A stretch of DNA of 64,000 nucleotides, from NCBI RefSeq assembly GCF_002009175.1, contig NZ_CP018047.1:1798001-1862000 (forward strand). The letters are read 5' to 3'. Position numbers and translations under genes: made by a program. The notes below the pieces were generated by a model that did not search any database, was not told the origin of the DNA, and saw nothing but the letters and a program-made list of their open reading frames with translations. The stretch comes from Streptomyces niveus (GTDB lineage Bacteria; Actinomycetota; Actinomycetes; Streptomycetales; Streptomycetaceae). Shown here one piece after another: positions 32,626-42,126 of this stretch. Each line of letters begins with the position of its first letter. Position 1 is the first letter of the stretch.

Positions 32626-34014
32626 TCAGCCGGTGACGACCTTCACCTCGCCGATGCCCAGGGCCTCGACCGGCTCCCGGATCACCGAGGCGTCCCCGAC
32701 GAGCACCGTGACCAGCCGGTCGCCCGGGAAGGCGCTGACGACGGCGGCCGTCGCCTCGACGGTGCCGGTCTCGGCCAGGCGCGCGTAGAGCTGCGCCTGG
32801 AAGTCGTCCGGGAGGTGCTGCTCGACCTGGTCGGCGAGCGTGTCGGCGACGGACGCGGCCGTCTCGTACTTCAGGGGCGCCACTCCCACCAGGTTCTGCA
32901 CGGCCGTCTCGCGCTCGGCGTCCGTCAGACCCTCGGCCGCGAGCGTACGCAGCACCTTCCACAGATCGTCCAGAGCGGGGCCGGTCGACTCGGTGTCCAC
33001 GGAGCCGCTGATGGCGAGCATGGAGGCGCCCGTGCCGTCCGGGTCCGAGCGCAGCACCTGCGCGAAGGCCCGCACGCCGTACGTGTAGCCCTTCTCCTCG
33101 CGCAGCACCCGGTCGAGCCGGGAGGTGAGCGTGCCGCCCAGGCAGTACGTGCCGAGCACCTGGGCCGGCCAGACGCGGTCGTGCCGGTCGGGGCCGACCC
33201 GGCCGATCAGCAGCTGCGTCTGGACGGCTCCGGGCCGGTCCACGATCACCACGCGGCCGGTGTCGTCGGCGGTCACCGGCGGCACGGGGCGCGGCTCGGA
33301 GGTGTCGCCCGTCCAGTCGCCGAGGGTCTCGGCGAGCAGCTCGTCCACGTCGACGCCGGTGAGGTCGCCGACGATCACCGCGGTGGCGGTGGCGGGGCGG
33401 ACATGCGCTTCGTAGAAGGCGCGGACGCCCTTCGCGTCGATGCGCCCGACGGTCTCCTCGGTGCCCTGGCGCGGACGCGACATGCGCGACGTGGCCGGGA
33501 ACAGCTCCTTCGAGAGCTGCTTCGCCGCGCGGCGGGCCGGGTTGGCCTGCTCGTGCGGGATCTCGTCGAGGCGGTTCGTGACGAGCCGGCCGACCTCGCT
33601 CTCGGAGAACAGCGGCGCGCGCAGGGCGTCGGCGAGCAGACCGAGCGCCTTGCGGAGCCGGGAGACCGGGACCTCCAGGGAGACCCGGACGCCCGGATGG
33701 TCGGCGTGCGCGTCGAGCGTGGCGCCGCAGCGCTCCAGCTCGGCGGCGAACTCCTCGGCCGTGTGCTTGTCGGTGCCCTCGGACAGCGCGCGGGCCATGA
33801 TCGTGGCGATGCCGTCCAGGCCCTCGGGCTCGGCCTCCAGCGGGGCGGCGAGGGAGATCTCGACGGCCACCACCTGCTGGCCGGGGCGGTGGCAGCGCAG
33901 CACCGTCAGGCCGTTGGGCAGGGCGCCGCGCTCGGGGGCGGGGAACGCCCAGGGCCTGGCCTCTCCGGCGGTCGGCTGCGGGTGGAACTCCATGGTCACG
34001 GCAGCGTCGGTCAC
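32626..34014 (-). CDS. M16 family peptidase-like protein, non-catalytic subunit
   Basis: 462 residues with the M16 fold (LPNGLTVLRCHRPGQQVVAVEISLAA; GGTLTSRLDRVLREEKGYTYGVRA) but no HxxEH zinc motif: the matching stretch reads GLDGIATIMARAL. Its Arg/Tyr segment (EEKGYTYGV) is typical of the substrate-binding subunit of heterodimeric M16 enzymes. The ATG overlaps the upstream catalytic gene stop by four bases (ATGA), so equal synthesis and pairing are likely. Confidence 0.92.
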   Translation of the reverse strand: MTDAAVTMEFHPQPTAGEARPWAFPAPERGALPNGLTVLRCHRPGQQVVAVEISLAAPLEAEPEGLDGIATIMARALSEGTDKHTAEEFAAELERCGATLDAHADHPGVRVSLEVPVSRLRKALGLLADALRAPLFSESEVGRLVTNRLDEIPHEQANPARRAAKQLSKELFPATSRMSRPRQGTEETVGRIDAKGVRAFYEAHVRPATATAVIVGDLTGVDVDELLAETLGDWTGDTSEPRPVPPVTADDTGRVVIVDRPGAVQTQLLIGRVGPDRHDRVWPAQVLGTYCLGGTLTSRLDRVLREEKGYTYGVRAFAQVLRSDPDGTGASMLAISGSVDTESTGPALDDLWKVLRTLAAEGLTDAERETAVQNLVGVAPLKYETAASVADTLADQVEQHLPDDFQAQLYARLAETGTVEATAAVVSAFPGDRLVTVLVGDASVIREPVEALGIGEVKVVTG

Positions 34015-35375
34015 TGGTCCGCCCCCTCGTGCTCGTCGGTGTCGGCAGCCGCGTCGTCGGCGTCGTCGTCGGGGGAGGTGGGCTCGTAGACGAGCACCGC
34101 CCTGTTGTCGGGGCGCAGCCGCGCCTCGGCGACGGCGCGCACCTCTTCGGCCGTGACGTCCAGCACCCGCCGGACGGCGGTCAGCGCCAGCTGCGGGTCA
34201 CCGAACAGCACCGCGTACCTGCACAGTTCGTCCGCGCGGCCCGCGACCGTGCCGAGCCGGTCGAGCCATTCGCGCTCCAACTGGGCCTGGGCGCGCTCCA
34301 TTTCCTCGGCCGTGGGACCCTCGGCCGCGAACCGGGCCAGCTCCTCGTCGACCGCGGCCTCGATCTGCGGGACCTCGACGCCGCCAGAGGTCTTCACGTC
34401 CAGCCAGCCCAGCGAGGGCGCGCCCGCGAGCCGCAGCAGTCCGAACCCGGCGGCGACGGCCGTACGGTCGCGGCGCACCAGGCGGTTGTGCAGCCGGGAG
34501 GACTCGCCGCCGCCGAGGACGGTGAGCGCCAGGTCGGCGGCGTCGGACTCGCGGGTGCCGTCCTGCGGCAGCCGGTAGGCGGCCATCAGCGCGCGGGCCG
34601 GGACCTCCTCGTGGATCTCCTCGCGCAGCTGCTCGCCGATGATGCCGGGCAGGGAGCCGTCGCGCGGCGGCTGCTTGCCGTCGTGTCCGGGGATCGAGCC
34701 GAAGTACTTCTCGACCCAGGCGAGGGTCTGCTCGGGGTCGATGTCGCCGACGACCGAGAGCACCGCGTTGTTCGGCGCGTAGTACGTACGGAAGAACTGC
34801 CGCGCGTCGTCGAGGGTCGCCGCGTCCAGGTCGGCCATCGAGCCGATCGGGGTGTGGTGGTAGGGGTGGCCCTCGGGGTAGGAGAGCGCGGTCAGGCGCT
34901 CGAAGGCGGTGCCGTAGGGCACGTTGTCGTAACGCTGGCGGCGTTCGTTCTTCACGACGTCGCGCTGGTTCTCCATCCCCTCGTCGTCAAGGGAGGAGAG
35001 CAGCGAGCCCATGCGGTCGGCCTCCAGCCAGAGGGCGAGCTCCAGCTGGTGGGTGGGCATGGTCTCGAAGTAGTTGGTGCGCTCGAAGCTGGTGGTGCCG
35101 TTGAGCGAGCCGCCGGCGCCCTGCACCAGCTCGAAGTGACCGTTGCCCTTGACCTGGGCGGAGCCCTGGAACATCAGGTGCTCGAAGAGGTGGGCGAGGC
35201 CCGTACGGCCCTTGACCTCGTGGCGCGAACCGACGTCGTACCAGAGGCAGACCGCGGCGACCGGGGTCAGGTGGTCCTCGGAGAGCACCACGCGCAGTCC
35301 GTTGGCGAGCCGGTGCTCCGTCGCTGTGAGGCCGCCGGAACCGGCCTGCGCTGTGGCCGTGTGACCCATGGGCAT
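34011..35375 (-). CDS. M16 family zinc peptidase, catalytic subunit
   Basis: 454 residues from the ATG at 35375 (GAAGGGA five bases upstream); the frame extends further but that part lies outside the family. The inverted zinc motif HLFEH (His62, Glu65, His66) is present, with a downstream Glu in DVVKNERRQRYDN as third ligand. The C-terminal tail is Asp/Glu-rich (DDDADDAAADTDEHEG). It degrades peptides or processes precursor proteins. It forms a two-gene operon with the non-catalytic partner, divergent from parC. Confidence 0.94.
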   Translation of the reverse strand: MPMGHTATAQAGSGGLTATEHRLANGLRVVLSEDHLTPVAAVCLWYDVGSRHEVKGRTGLAHLFEHLMFQGSAQVKGNGHFELVQGAGGSLNGTTSFERTNYFETMPTHQLELALWLEADRMGSLLSSLDDEGMENQRDVVKNERRQRYDNVPYGTAFERLTALSYPEGHPYHHTPIGSMADLDAATLDDARQFFRTYYAPNNAVLSVVGDIDPEQTLAWVEKYFGSIPGHDGKQPPRDGSLPGIIGEQLREEIHEEVPARALMAAYRLPQDGTRESDAADLALTVLGGGESSRLHNRLVRRDRTAVAAGFGLLRLAGAPSLGWLDVKTSGGVEVPQIEAAVDEELARFAAEGPTAEEMERAQAQLEREWLDRLGTVAGRADELCRYAVLFGDPQLALTAVRRVLDVTAEEVRAVAEARLRPDNRAVLVYEPTSPDDDADDAAADTDEHEGADQ

Positions 35376-35678
35376 GTACGTCCCTTCGATCGCGATATAA
35401 GAAGTCCTGCCACTGTATGCAAGCGCGCCGACGCCTGGCGAAGTTTCCGTACGGCGAGAAGGGGCGTGGACTCGCCATCCGCACGACGGCGGCCCCCTGA
35501 CAACCCGGTGGCGTGCCGCCGGAAACGGGCGCCCCGGGCGGTTCAACGACGGGTCGAGGTCGGCGTTGTCAGTCCGGCGGGCCACAATGGTCCGCGTCAG
35601 TTCCTCAAGTTGTCCGCTCAGAGTCCCCCAAGTTGTCCGCCCAGACCCGCACAGACCTGTGAAGGAGCCGCAGCAGCG
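35376..35678. other. 303-base divergent region between the M16 operon and parC
   Basis: It contains the promoters of both units. A near-direct repeat is visible at about 35597-35642 (CAAGTTGTCCGC twice, 26 bases apart) about 40-80 bases before the parC start. No small gene seen. Confidence 0.5.
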
Positions 35679-38129
35679 ATGGCCCGCCGCAGCACGAAGA
35701 CCCCGCCGCCGGAGGACTTCGAGGAGAAGATCCTCGACATCGACGTGGTCGATGAAATGCAGGGCTCCTTCCTTGAGTACGCGTACTCGGTGATCTACTC
35801 CCGCGCCCTGCCCGACGCCCGCGACGGCATGAAGCCGGTGCACCGCCGCATCGTGTACCAGATGAACGAGATGGGCCTGCGCCCCGACCGCGGCTATGTG
35901 AAGTGCGCCCGTGTCGTCGGTGAGGTGATGGGTAAATTGCACCCGCACGGGGACGCGTCGATCTACGACGCCCTCGTCCGGATGGCACAGCCCTTCTCGA
36001 TGCGGCTGCCGCTCGTCGACGGGCACGGCAACTTCGGCTCCCTCGGCAACGACGACCCGCCGGCCGCCATGCGGTACACGGAGTGCCGGATGGCCGACGC
36101 CACGTCACTGATGACGGAGTCGATCGACGAGGACACCGTCGATTTCCAGTCGAATTACGACGGTCAGGAGCGGGAACCGGTCACGCTGCCCGCCGCGTAT
36201 CCGAACCTGCTGGTAAACGGCGCCTCCGGAATCGCCGTCGGCATGGCGACGAACATGGCGCCGCACAACCTCGGCGAGGTCATCGCCGCCGCGCGGCACC
36301 TGATCAAGCACCCGGGCGCCGACCTGGAAACGCTGATGCGTTACGTGCCGGGGCCCGATCTGCCCACCGGTGGCCGGATCGTGGGACTCCAGGGCATCAA
36401 GGACGCTTACGAGAACGGGCGCGGGACGTTCAAGATCCGCGCCACGGTCACCGTGGAGGACGTCACCCCGCGCCGCAAGGGCCTCGTCGTCACCGAACTG
36501 CCCTTCACCGTCGGCCCGGAGAAGGTGATCGCCAAGATCAAGGACCTCGTCTCGGCGAAGAAGCTGATGGGCATCGCCGACGTCAAGGACCTCACGGACC
36601 GGGCGCACGGGCTGCGTCTGGTCATCGAGATCAAGAACGGCTTCATCCCCGAGGCGGTGCTGGAGCAGCTCTACAAGTTGACGCCGATGGAGGAGACCTT
36701 CGGCATCAACAACGTGGCGCTGGTGGACGGCCAGCCGCTGACGCTGGGGCTCAAGGAGCTGCTGGAGGTCTATCTCGACCACCGGTTCACCGTCGTGCGC
36801 AGGCGCAGCGAGTTCCGCAGGACCAAGCGGCGCGACCGGCTGCATCTGGTCGAGGGTCTGCTCGTCGCGCTGGTGGACATCGACGAGGTCATCCGTCTCA
36901 TCCGGTCGAGCGACAACTCGGCGCAGGCCAAGGAGCGGCTGATCGAGCGCTTCTCGCTGAGCGACATCCAGACGCAGTACATCCTGGACACGCCGCTGCG
37001 CCGGCTCACCCGGTTCGACCGGATCGAGCTGGAGAGCGAGCGTGACCGGCTCAACGGCGAGATCGACGAGCTGACCGGCATCCTGGAGTCGGACAGCGAG
37101 CTGCGCAAGCTCGTCTCCGGTGAACTGGCCACGGTGGCGAAGAAGTTCGGCACCGACCGGCGCACGGTGCTGCTGGAGTCGGGCAGTTCGCCGGTCGCCG
37201 CGGTGCCGCTGGAGGTGGCCGACGACCCGTGCCGGGTGCTGATGTCCTCCACCGGGCTGCTGGCGCGTACGGCCAACGGCGGACCGCTGGGCAGCGGCGA
37301 CGGCAAGCGGGTGAAGCACGACGTGATCGTCTCGGCCGTCCCGGCGACGGCGCGCGGCGAGGTCGGAGCCGTCACCTCGACCGGACGGCTGCTGCGGATC
37401 TCCGTCATCGACCTGCCGCAGCTGCCCGACACCGCCTCGGCGCCGAACCTGTCGGGCGGGGCGCCGCTCGCGGAGTTCCTGACGCTGGAGCCCGACGAGG
37501 GTCTGGTCTGTCTGACGACGCTGGACGAGTCCTCGCCCGGCCTGGCGCTGGGCACGCTCCAGGGTGTCGTCAAGCGGGTCGTCCCCGACTACCCGTCCAA
37601 CAAGGACGAGTTGGAGGTCATCAGCCTCAGGGAGGGTGACCGGGTGGTGGGCGCGGCCGAGCTGCGTACGGGCGAGGAGGATCTGGTCTTCATCACCTCC
37701 GACGCCCAGCTGCTCCGCTACCAGGCGTCGCAGGTCCGGCCGCAGGGGCGGCCTGCGGGGGGCATGGCCGGGATCAAGCTGGCCGAGGGCGCGTCGGTGA
37801 TCTCCTTCACGGCGGTCGACCCGGCGGGCGACGGCGTGGTCTACACGGTCGCGGGCTCGCACGGCACGCTGGACGACTCGGAGACGACGGCGAAGCTCAC
37901 GCCGTTCGACCAGTATCCGCGCAAGGGGCGGGCCACCGGCGGGGTGCGCTGCCAGCGCTTCCTCAAGGGCGAGGACCTGCTGATCTTCGCCTGGGCGGGC
38001 GCGGCCCCGGCGCGGGCCGCGCAGAAGAACGGCTCACCGGCCACGCTGCCGGAGCCCGATCCGCGCAGGGACGGTTCGGGGACGCCGCCGCCGTCGGTCG
38101 TGGCCGTCCTGGCGGGTCCGGCGAGCTGA
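35679..38129 (+). CDS. parC: DNA topoisomerase IV subunit A-type (ParC/GyrA2)
   Basis: 816 residues from ATG 35679 (GAAGGAG upstream). Cuts and rejoins DNA with ParE to decatenate chromosomes. Catalytic Tyr133 lies in AAMRYTECRM. The quinolone-determining region HPHGDASIYDALVRMAQPFS and the GyrA-type winged helix precede a coiled coil and a C-terminal beta-pinwheel (about 500-780) with weak repeats. The GyrA box (QRRGGKG) is not evident, as expected for ParC rather than GyrA. Its partner parE is about 19 kb away in this window rather than adjacent. Confidence 0.93.
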   Translation: MARRSTKTPPPEDFEEKILDIDVVDEMQGSFLEYAYSVIYSRALPDARDGMKPVHRRIVYQMNEMGLRPDRGYVKCARVVGEVMGKLHPHGDASIYDALVRMAQPFSMRLPLVDGHGNFGSLGNDDPPAAMRYTECRMADATSLMTESIDEDTVDFQSNYDGQEREPVTLPAAYPNLLVNGASGIAVGMATNMAPHNLGEVIAAARHLIKHPGADLETLMRYVPGPDLPTGGRIVGLQGIKDAYENGRGTFKIRATVTVEDVTPRRKGLVVTELPFTVGPEKVIAKIKDLVSAKKLMGIADVKDLTDRAHGLRLVIEIKNGFIPEAVLEQLYKLTPMEETFGINNVALVDGQPLTLGLKELLEVYLDHRFTVVRRRSEFRRTKRRDRLHLVEGLLVALVDIDEVIRLIRSSDNSAQAKERLIERFSLSDIQTQYILDTPLRRLTRFDRIELESERDRLNGEIDELTGILESDSELRKLVSGELATVAKKFGTDRRTVLLESGSSPVAAVPLEVADDPCRVLMSSTGLLARTANGGPLGSGDGKRVKHDVIVSAVPATARGEVGAVTSTGRLLRISVIDLPQLPDTASAPNLSGGAPLAEFLTLEPDEGLVCLTTLDESSPGLALGTLQGVVKRVVPDYPSNKDELEVISLREGDRVVGAAELRTGEEDLVFITSDAQLLRYQASQVRPQGRPAGGMAGIKLAEGASVISFTAVDPAGDGVVYTVAGSHGTLDDSETTAKLTPFDQYPRKGRATGGVRCQRFLKGEDLLIFAWAGAAPARAAQKNGSPATLPEPDPRRDGSGTPPPSVVAVLAGPAS

Positions 38130-38145
38130 CGCGGGTGTTCGGTGG

Positions 38146-39249
38146 TCAGAGCGGGCCGGCGGCCTCTTCGGCCGCCGGCTCCGGCCGTACGTAGCGCAGG
38201 ACGCCCCACATGGCGGCCTCGTCGGTGGTGTCGCCGTCGGGACCGGTGACGGCGCAGACCCGCAGCTCCTTCTCCAGGGCGTCGTGGTCGATGCCGGAGC
38301 CGATGAGGACGAGCTGCGTACGGCGTTCGGTGCCCCGTGGCCAGGGCTCGGGGTAGAAGCGCAGGAAGCGGCCGACGGCGTGTACGGCGTACCGGTTGTC
38401 CGGGTCGGCCGCGCCGAAGTCCACGAAGCCCTTGACGCGGTAGAGCCCTTCAGGCCGTGAGTCGAGGAAGGCCATGAGGCGGCGGGGGTCCATGGCGGCG
38501 GGTTCGTCGAAGGACAGGCTCTCGTAGCCGGTGTGCGGGTGGTGCGCGTGGCCGTCGTCCTCGGCCGGGCCCTCGTCCTCCTCGTCGGTGCGCAGGTCCT
38601 CGAAGGAGAGCTGGCGGACCTTCTCCTCCTCGGCCGGACGGGTGGCGGGGTCGAAGAGCAGGCCGGGGTCGATCCTCCCGTACGACGCGGAGACCACCGC
38701 CGCGTCCGGCCCCAGCTCCGCGATCACGCCGAGGACGCGCTCGTGTTCGGCCGGTGTCACGCGGTCGGTCTTGTTCAGGACGACCAGGTCGGCGATGGCG
38801 AGATGCCGGTCGGTCTCGGGGTGCCGTTCGCGGGTGGCGTCGAACTCGGCCGCGTCCACGACCTCGACGAGCCCTCCGTAGACGGTGCGCGGATTGTCGC
38901 CCGCGAGGATCATCCGGACGAGTTCCTGCGGCTCGGCGAGGCCGCTCGCCTCGATGACGATGATGTCGATCCGCGCGGCGGGGCGGGTCAGCCGGTCCAG
39001 ATAGCCGTCGAGTTCGGCCGCGTCCACGGCGCAGCAGAGGCAGCCGTTGCCGAGGGAGACCGTGGAGCCGACCTGGCCCGCGACGGTCATGGCGTCGATC
39101 TCGACGGCTCCGAAGTCGTTGACGATCACGGCGACGCGGTTACCGGCGCGGCGGCGCAGCAGGTGGTTGAGCAGGGTCGTCTTGCCCGAGCCGAGGAAGC
39201 CCGCGAGGACGACCACCGGAATCTGCCTGCCGGCCGTGCTCGAATTCAA
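38146..39249 (-). CDS. COG0523 / CobW family GTPase, putative metal chaperone
   Basis: 367 residues from a proposed TTG at 39249; no ATG is available before the P-loop and upstream frames are non-coding, so the start is uncertain. Walker A GFLGSGKTT, the metal-binding NGCLCC (CxCC), the IIVIEASGLAEP block, guanine-specificity NKTD and a CobW C-terminal domain (YRVKGFVDF) are present. A His-rich stretch HAHHPHTG (about residue 245) lies in the linker. These GTPases hand zinc or cobalt to client enzymes. No metal-dependent client or Zur site is obvious nearby. Convergent with parC across 16 bases. Confidence 0.9.
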   Translation of the reverse strand: MNSSTAGRQIPVVVLAGFLGSGKTTLLNHLLRRRAGNRVAVIVNDFGAVEIDAMTVAGQVGSTVSLGNGCLCCAVDAAELDGYLDRLTRPAARIDIIVIEASGLAEPQELVRMILAGDNPRTVYGGLVEVVDAAEFDATRERHPETDRHLAIADLVVLNKTDRVTPAEHERVLGVIAELGPDAAVVSASYGRIDPGLLFDPATRPAEEEKVRQLSFEDLRTDEEDEGPAEDDGHAHHPHTGYESLSFDEPAAMDPRRLMAFLDSRPEGLYRVKGFVDFGAADPDNRYAVHAVGRFLRFYPEPWPRGTERRTQLVLIGSGIDHDALEKELRVCAVTGPDGDTTDEAAMWGVLRYVRPEPAAEEAAGPL

Positions 39250-39371
39250 GACCGTGCCCTGTCTTCCGTAGGAGGTCGGGCAGAGCCGTACGCCTGCCCG
39301 CTCCAGGATAGGAGAGCGGCTCACCGGAGCCGGCCGCCGGCACCGGCCCGCTCGCGCGGTGGTCCCGGGCC

Positions 39372-39409
39372 CGTGCCCCCGACCGCGGCAGCGCGCGGTC
39401 GGGGGCACG
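39372..39409 (-). terminator. Terminator of the alpha-glucoside operon
   Basis: 16-base perfect arms (39372-39387 and 39394-39409, CGTGCCCCCGACCGCG) around a 6-base loop, 23 bases past the glucosidase stop. Confidence 0.88.
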
Positions 39410-39432
39410 GGGCGGACGGTTCGGCCGCGGAG

Positions 39433-41064
39433 TCAGCTCCGCAGCCACGCCGCGGTGTCCTGCGGCAACCTCCCCTCGTCGTCCAAGGGGCCGCTGGTGA
39501 GCAGGACGCTACTGTGGCCGGGCAGTTCCATGGGTGGCCCGGCGAGATTGACGACGCAGATCAGGCCGTCGGTGCGGGTGAAGGAGAGCACTCCGGGGCC
39601 GGAGGACAGCCAGGTCAGCGCCGCGCCCACGCCGTCCCCCGACGCCGCGGTGGTGAATCCCGGCTCCGTACGGCGCAGCCGCAGGGCCTGACGGTAGAGG
39701 CTGAGCATCGAGTGCGGATCGTCCGTCTGGAGGTCCGCGGCGTACTTCGCCCAGGACTCCGGCTGCGGAAGCCACGGTTCGGCCTCTCCCCCGAAGCCGG
39801 CGTACGGCGCGTCCGCCCGCCAGGGCAGCGGTACGCGGCAGCCGTCCCGCCCGGGATCGGTGCCGCCGGACCGGAAGTGCATCGGGTCCTCGATGCGGTC
39901 GCGCGGGATGTCCGCCTCGGGCAGGCCCAACTCCTCGCCCTGGTAGACGTAGACGGCGCCGGGCAGTGCCAGCGAGAGCAGTGCGGCGGCGCGCGCCCGT
40001 CTGGTACCCAGCTCCAGATCGGTCGGGGTGCCGAAGGCCTTGGCCGCGAAGTCGAAGCCGGTGTCCTCGCGCCCGTAGCGGGTCACGGTGCGGGTGACGT
40101 CGTGGTTGGAGAGCACCCAGGTGGCGGGGGCGCCGACCGGCGCGTGCTCGGCGAGTGTGTCGTCGACGGCGGTCCGCAGCAGGTCCGCGTCCCACGGGCA
40201 CGACATGAAGCCGAGGTTGAAGGCGGTGTGCAGTTCGTCGGGGCGCAGATAGCGGGCGAAGCGCTCGGCGTCGGGGAGCCAGACCTCGCCGACGAAGATG
40301 CCGTCGTACTCGTCGGCGATGGCGCGCCACGAGCGGTAGATGTCGTGGAGTTCGTCGCGGTCCACGAAGGGGTGGGCGTCGGTGCCGGGGGTGAAGTCGG
40401 GCAGGGCGGGGTCCTTGGCGGGCAGGACGGCCGAGTCGATCCGTACGCCGGCCACGCCCCGGTCGAACCAGAACCGCAGCACGTCCTCGTGCTCCCGCCG
40501 GACCGCCGGGTGGGCCCAGTTGAGGTCGGGCTGTCCGGTGGCGAACAGATGCAGATACCAGTCGCCGTCGTCCAGCCGGGTCCAGGGGACGCCGCCGAAC
40601 TCGGACACCCAGTTGTTCGGGGGGAGTTCACCGCCCTCCCCGCGCCCCCGGCGGAAGTGGAACAGCTCGCGCTCGGGGCTGCCGGGTCCGGCCGCCAGGG
40701 CCGACTTGAACCAGGCGTGCTGGTCGGAGACATGGTTGGGCACGATGTCGACGATCGTGCGGATACCCAGCTCGCGGGCCTCGGCGATCAGCTTCTCCGC
40801 CTCGGCGAGGGTGCCGAAGGCCGGGTCGATGGTCCGGTAGTCGGCCACGTCGTAGCCGCCGTCGGCGAGCGGTGAGAGGTACCAGGGGGTGAACCAGAGT
40901 GCGTCCACGCCCAGTTCCACGAGATACGGCAGCCTGGACCGCACGCCGGCGAGATCTCCGGTGCCGTCGCCGTCGCCATCGGCGAAGCTGCGTACATAGA
41001 CCTGGTAGATGGCGGCGTCGCGCCACCATTCGACGGTGGCCTCGGCCGGCTGGATGGCTGCCAC
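39433..41064 (-). CDS. GH13 alpha-glucosidase, cytoplasmic
   Basis: 543 residues from a GTG (GAAAGGA upstream). It lacks a signal peptide. The (beta/alpha)8 barrel carries VPNH (His111), nucleophile Asp210 in GVRIDSA, acid/base Glu260 in VGEVW and Asp322 in SNHD. A calcium-like or substrate-loop motif SFADGDGDGTGDL lies near the start, as in oligo-alpha-glucosidases. It releases glucose from imported alpha-oligosaccharides. As the last gene after the importer it probably acts on the transported sugar; linked to a GH87 glucanase, that would be nigero-oligosaccharides, though maltose or isomaltose substrates cannot be excluded. Confidence 0.92.
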   Translation of the reverse strand: MAAIQPAEATVEWWRDAAIYQVYVRSFADGDGDGTGDLAGVRSRLPYLVELGVDALWFTPWYLSPLADGGYDVADYRTIDPAFGTLAEAEKLIAEARELGIRTIVDIVPNHVSDQHAWFKSALAAGPGSPERELFHFRRGRGEGGELPPNNWVSEFGGVPWTRLDDGDWYLHLFATGQPDLNWAHPAVRREHEDVLRFWFDRGVAGVRIDSAVLPAKDPALPDFTPGTDAHPFVDRDELHDIYRSWRAIADEYDGIFVGEVWLPDAERFARYLRPDELHTAFNLGFMSCPWDADLLRTAVDDTLAEHAPVGAPATWVLSNHDVTRTVTRYGREDTGFDFAAKAFGTPTDLELGTRRARAAALLSLALPGAVYVYQGEELGLPEADIPRDRIEDPMHFRSGGTDPGRDGCRVPLPWRADAPYAGFGGEAEPWLPQPESWAKYAADLQTDDPHSMLSLYRQALRLRRTEPGFTTAASGDGVGAALTWLSSGPGVLSFTRTDGLICVVNLAGPPMELPGHSSVLLTSGPLDDEGRLPQDTAAWLRS

Positions 41065-41090
41065 GTGACGGTCCTTTCGGGCAGGTGGGA

Positions 41091-41145
41091 CTCCGCCGCC
41101 GGCCCCCGGTCGACGGGGCGCTGGATGGGTGGACCGGCGGCGGAG
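41091..41145 (-). promoter_or_regulatory. Intercistronic hairpin between permease and glucosidase genes
   Basis: 12-base perfect arms CTCCGCCGCCGG (41091-41102) and its complement (41134-41145); the 31-base loop holds a smaller CCCC...GGGG stem. It sits in the 120-base gap inside the operon and could attenuate transcription into the glucosidase gene or protect the upstream mRNA. Confidence 0.65.
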
Positions 41146-41184
41146 CGCTGATGGGAGCGAGGTCGGACGGGAGCGGAGGGACGA

Positions 41185-42114
41185 TCAGCCCTTGAGGCCG
41201 CCCGCGGTCAGACCGCTCATGATGTTGCGCTGGAAGAGCAGGAAGATGAGCAGCGTCGGGACGGACGCGATGGTGAGCGCGGCGATCAGGACGTTCTCCG
41301 GTACTCCGCTCGCGAGCGAGTAGATGCCCACGTTCAGGGTCTGTTTGCCCGGATCGGGCAGCGTGAGCATCGGCCAGAGGAAGTCCTTCCAGACCCCCAC
41401 GACCGCGAAGATCGAGACGACTCCGAGGATCGGCCGGGAGATCGGCAGCACCACGGATCTCAGGGTGCGCATCGCCGAGGCCCCGTCGATGGCCGCGGCG
41501 TCCAGCAGTTCCCGCGGTATCGAGTCGAAGAATCTCTTGAGCAGGAAGATGTTGAACGCGTTGGTGACGGACGGCAGCCAGATCGCCCAGGGCGAGTTGA
41601 GGAGGTTGCGTTCGATGATCGGTACGTCGAGCACCGTCAGGTACTGGGGTACGACGAGGACGGTCGCCGGGATCATCAGCGTCATCAGCATCAGGCCGAG
41701 GATGGCCTTGCCGAAGATCGGCCGGAGCTTGGAGAGGGAGTAGGCGGCGGCCACGTCGAAGATCAGCTGGAAGGCGAGCGCGCCGAACGCGTAGTACAGG
41801 GTGTTGAAGAGCAGCTTGGCCAGGTCCATCACCTTCCACGCCTGCTCGTAGTTCTCCGGGTGCATGGAGGTGGGGAAGGCCGTGGGCGGGCTCTGCACGA
41901 CTTCCTGGGTGGTCTTGAGACCGCCGGTGACCATCCAGTAGAGCGGTCCGAGGAAGACCAGGGTGAAGAGGAGGACCACCAGGGCGAAGACGATCCAGTA
42001 GACCGCCCTGCCCCGGGATCTGCCCAGTTGGGCGGGTGAGATCAGGGTCCGCGGGCGGGCGACCTCGACGGTGGCGGCCCGCTTGCGCCGGGGTACGAGC
42101 GTGTTCGCTGTCAT
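41185..42114 (-). CDS. Sugar ABC transporter permease (MalG-type)
   Basis: 309 residues. Six membrane segments, the first at about 36-60 (YWIVFALVVLLFTLVFLGPLYW). The ATPase-contact EAA loop is DAAAIDGASAMRTLRSVVLP, and the C-terminus KG with a preceding FLLFQRNIMSG is typical of the MalG/CUT1 family. It starts 12 bases after the stop of the partner permease. The cluster has no ATPase gene; in Streptomyces several CUT1 importers share the MsiK ATPase encoded elsewhere. Confidence 0.93.
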   Translation of the reverse strand: MTANTLVPRRKRAATVEVARPRTLISPAQLGRSRGRAVYWIVFALVVLLFTLVFLGPLYWMVTGGLKTTQEVVQSPPTAFPTSMHPENYEQAWKVMDLAKLLFNTLYYAFGALAFQLIFDVAAAYSLSKLRPIFGKAILGLMLMTLMIPATVLVVPQYLTVLDVPIIERNLLNSPWAIWLPSVTNAFNIFLLKRFFDSIPRELLDAAAIDGASAMRTLRSVVLPISRPILGVVSIFAVVGVWKDFLWPMLTLPDPGKQTLNVGIYSLASGVPENVLIAALTIASVPTLLIFLLFQRNIMSGLTAGGLKG

Positions 42115-42126
42115 GCCGTCTACCCC

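Noticed and set aside
34029..35678. Plus-strand extension upstream of parC
   Set aside because: Open frame reads antisense through the M16 gene. The true parC start is ATG 35679 with a ribosome site and the family N-terminus.
39250..39408. Longer N-terminus of the CobW-type GTPase from ATG 39408
   Set aside because: Adds 53 Arg/Pro-rich residues unlike the family and overlaps the downstream terminator of the glucosidase gene.
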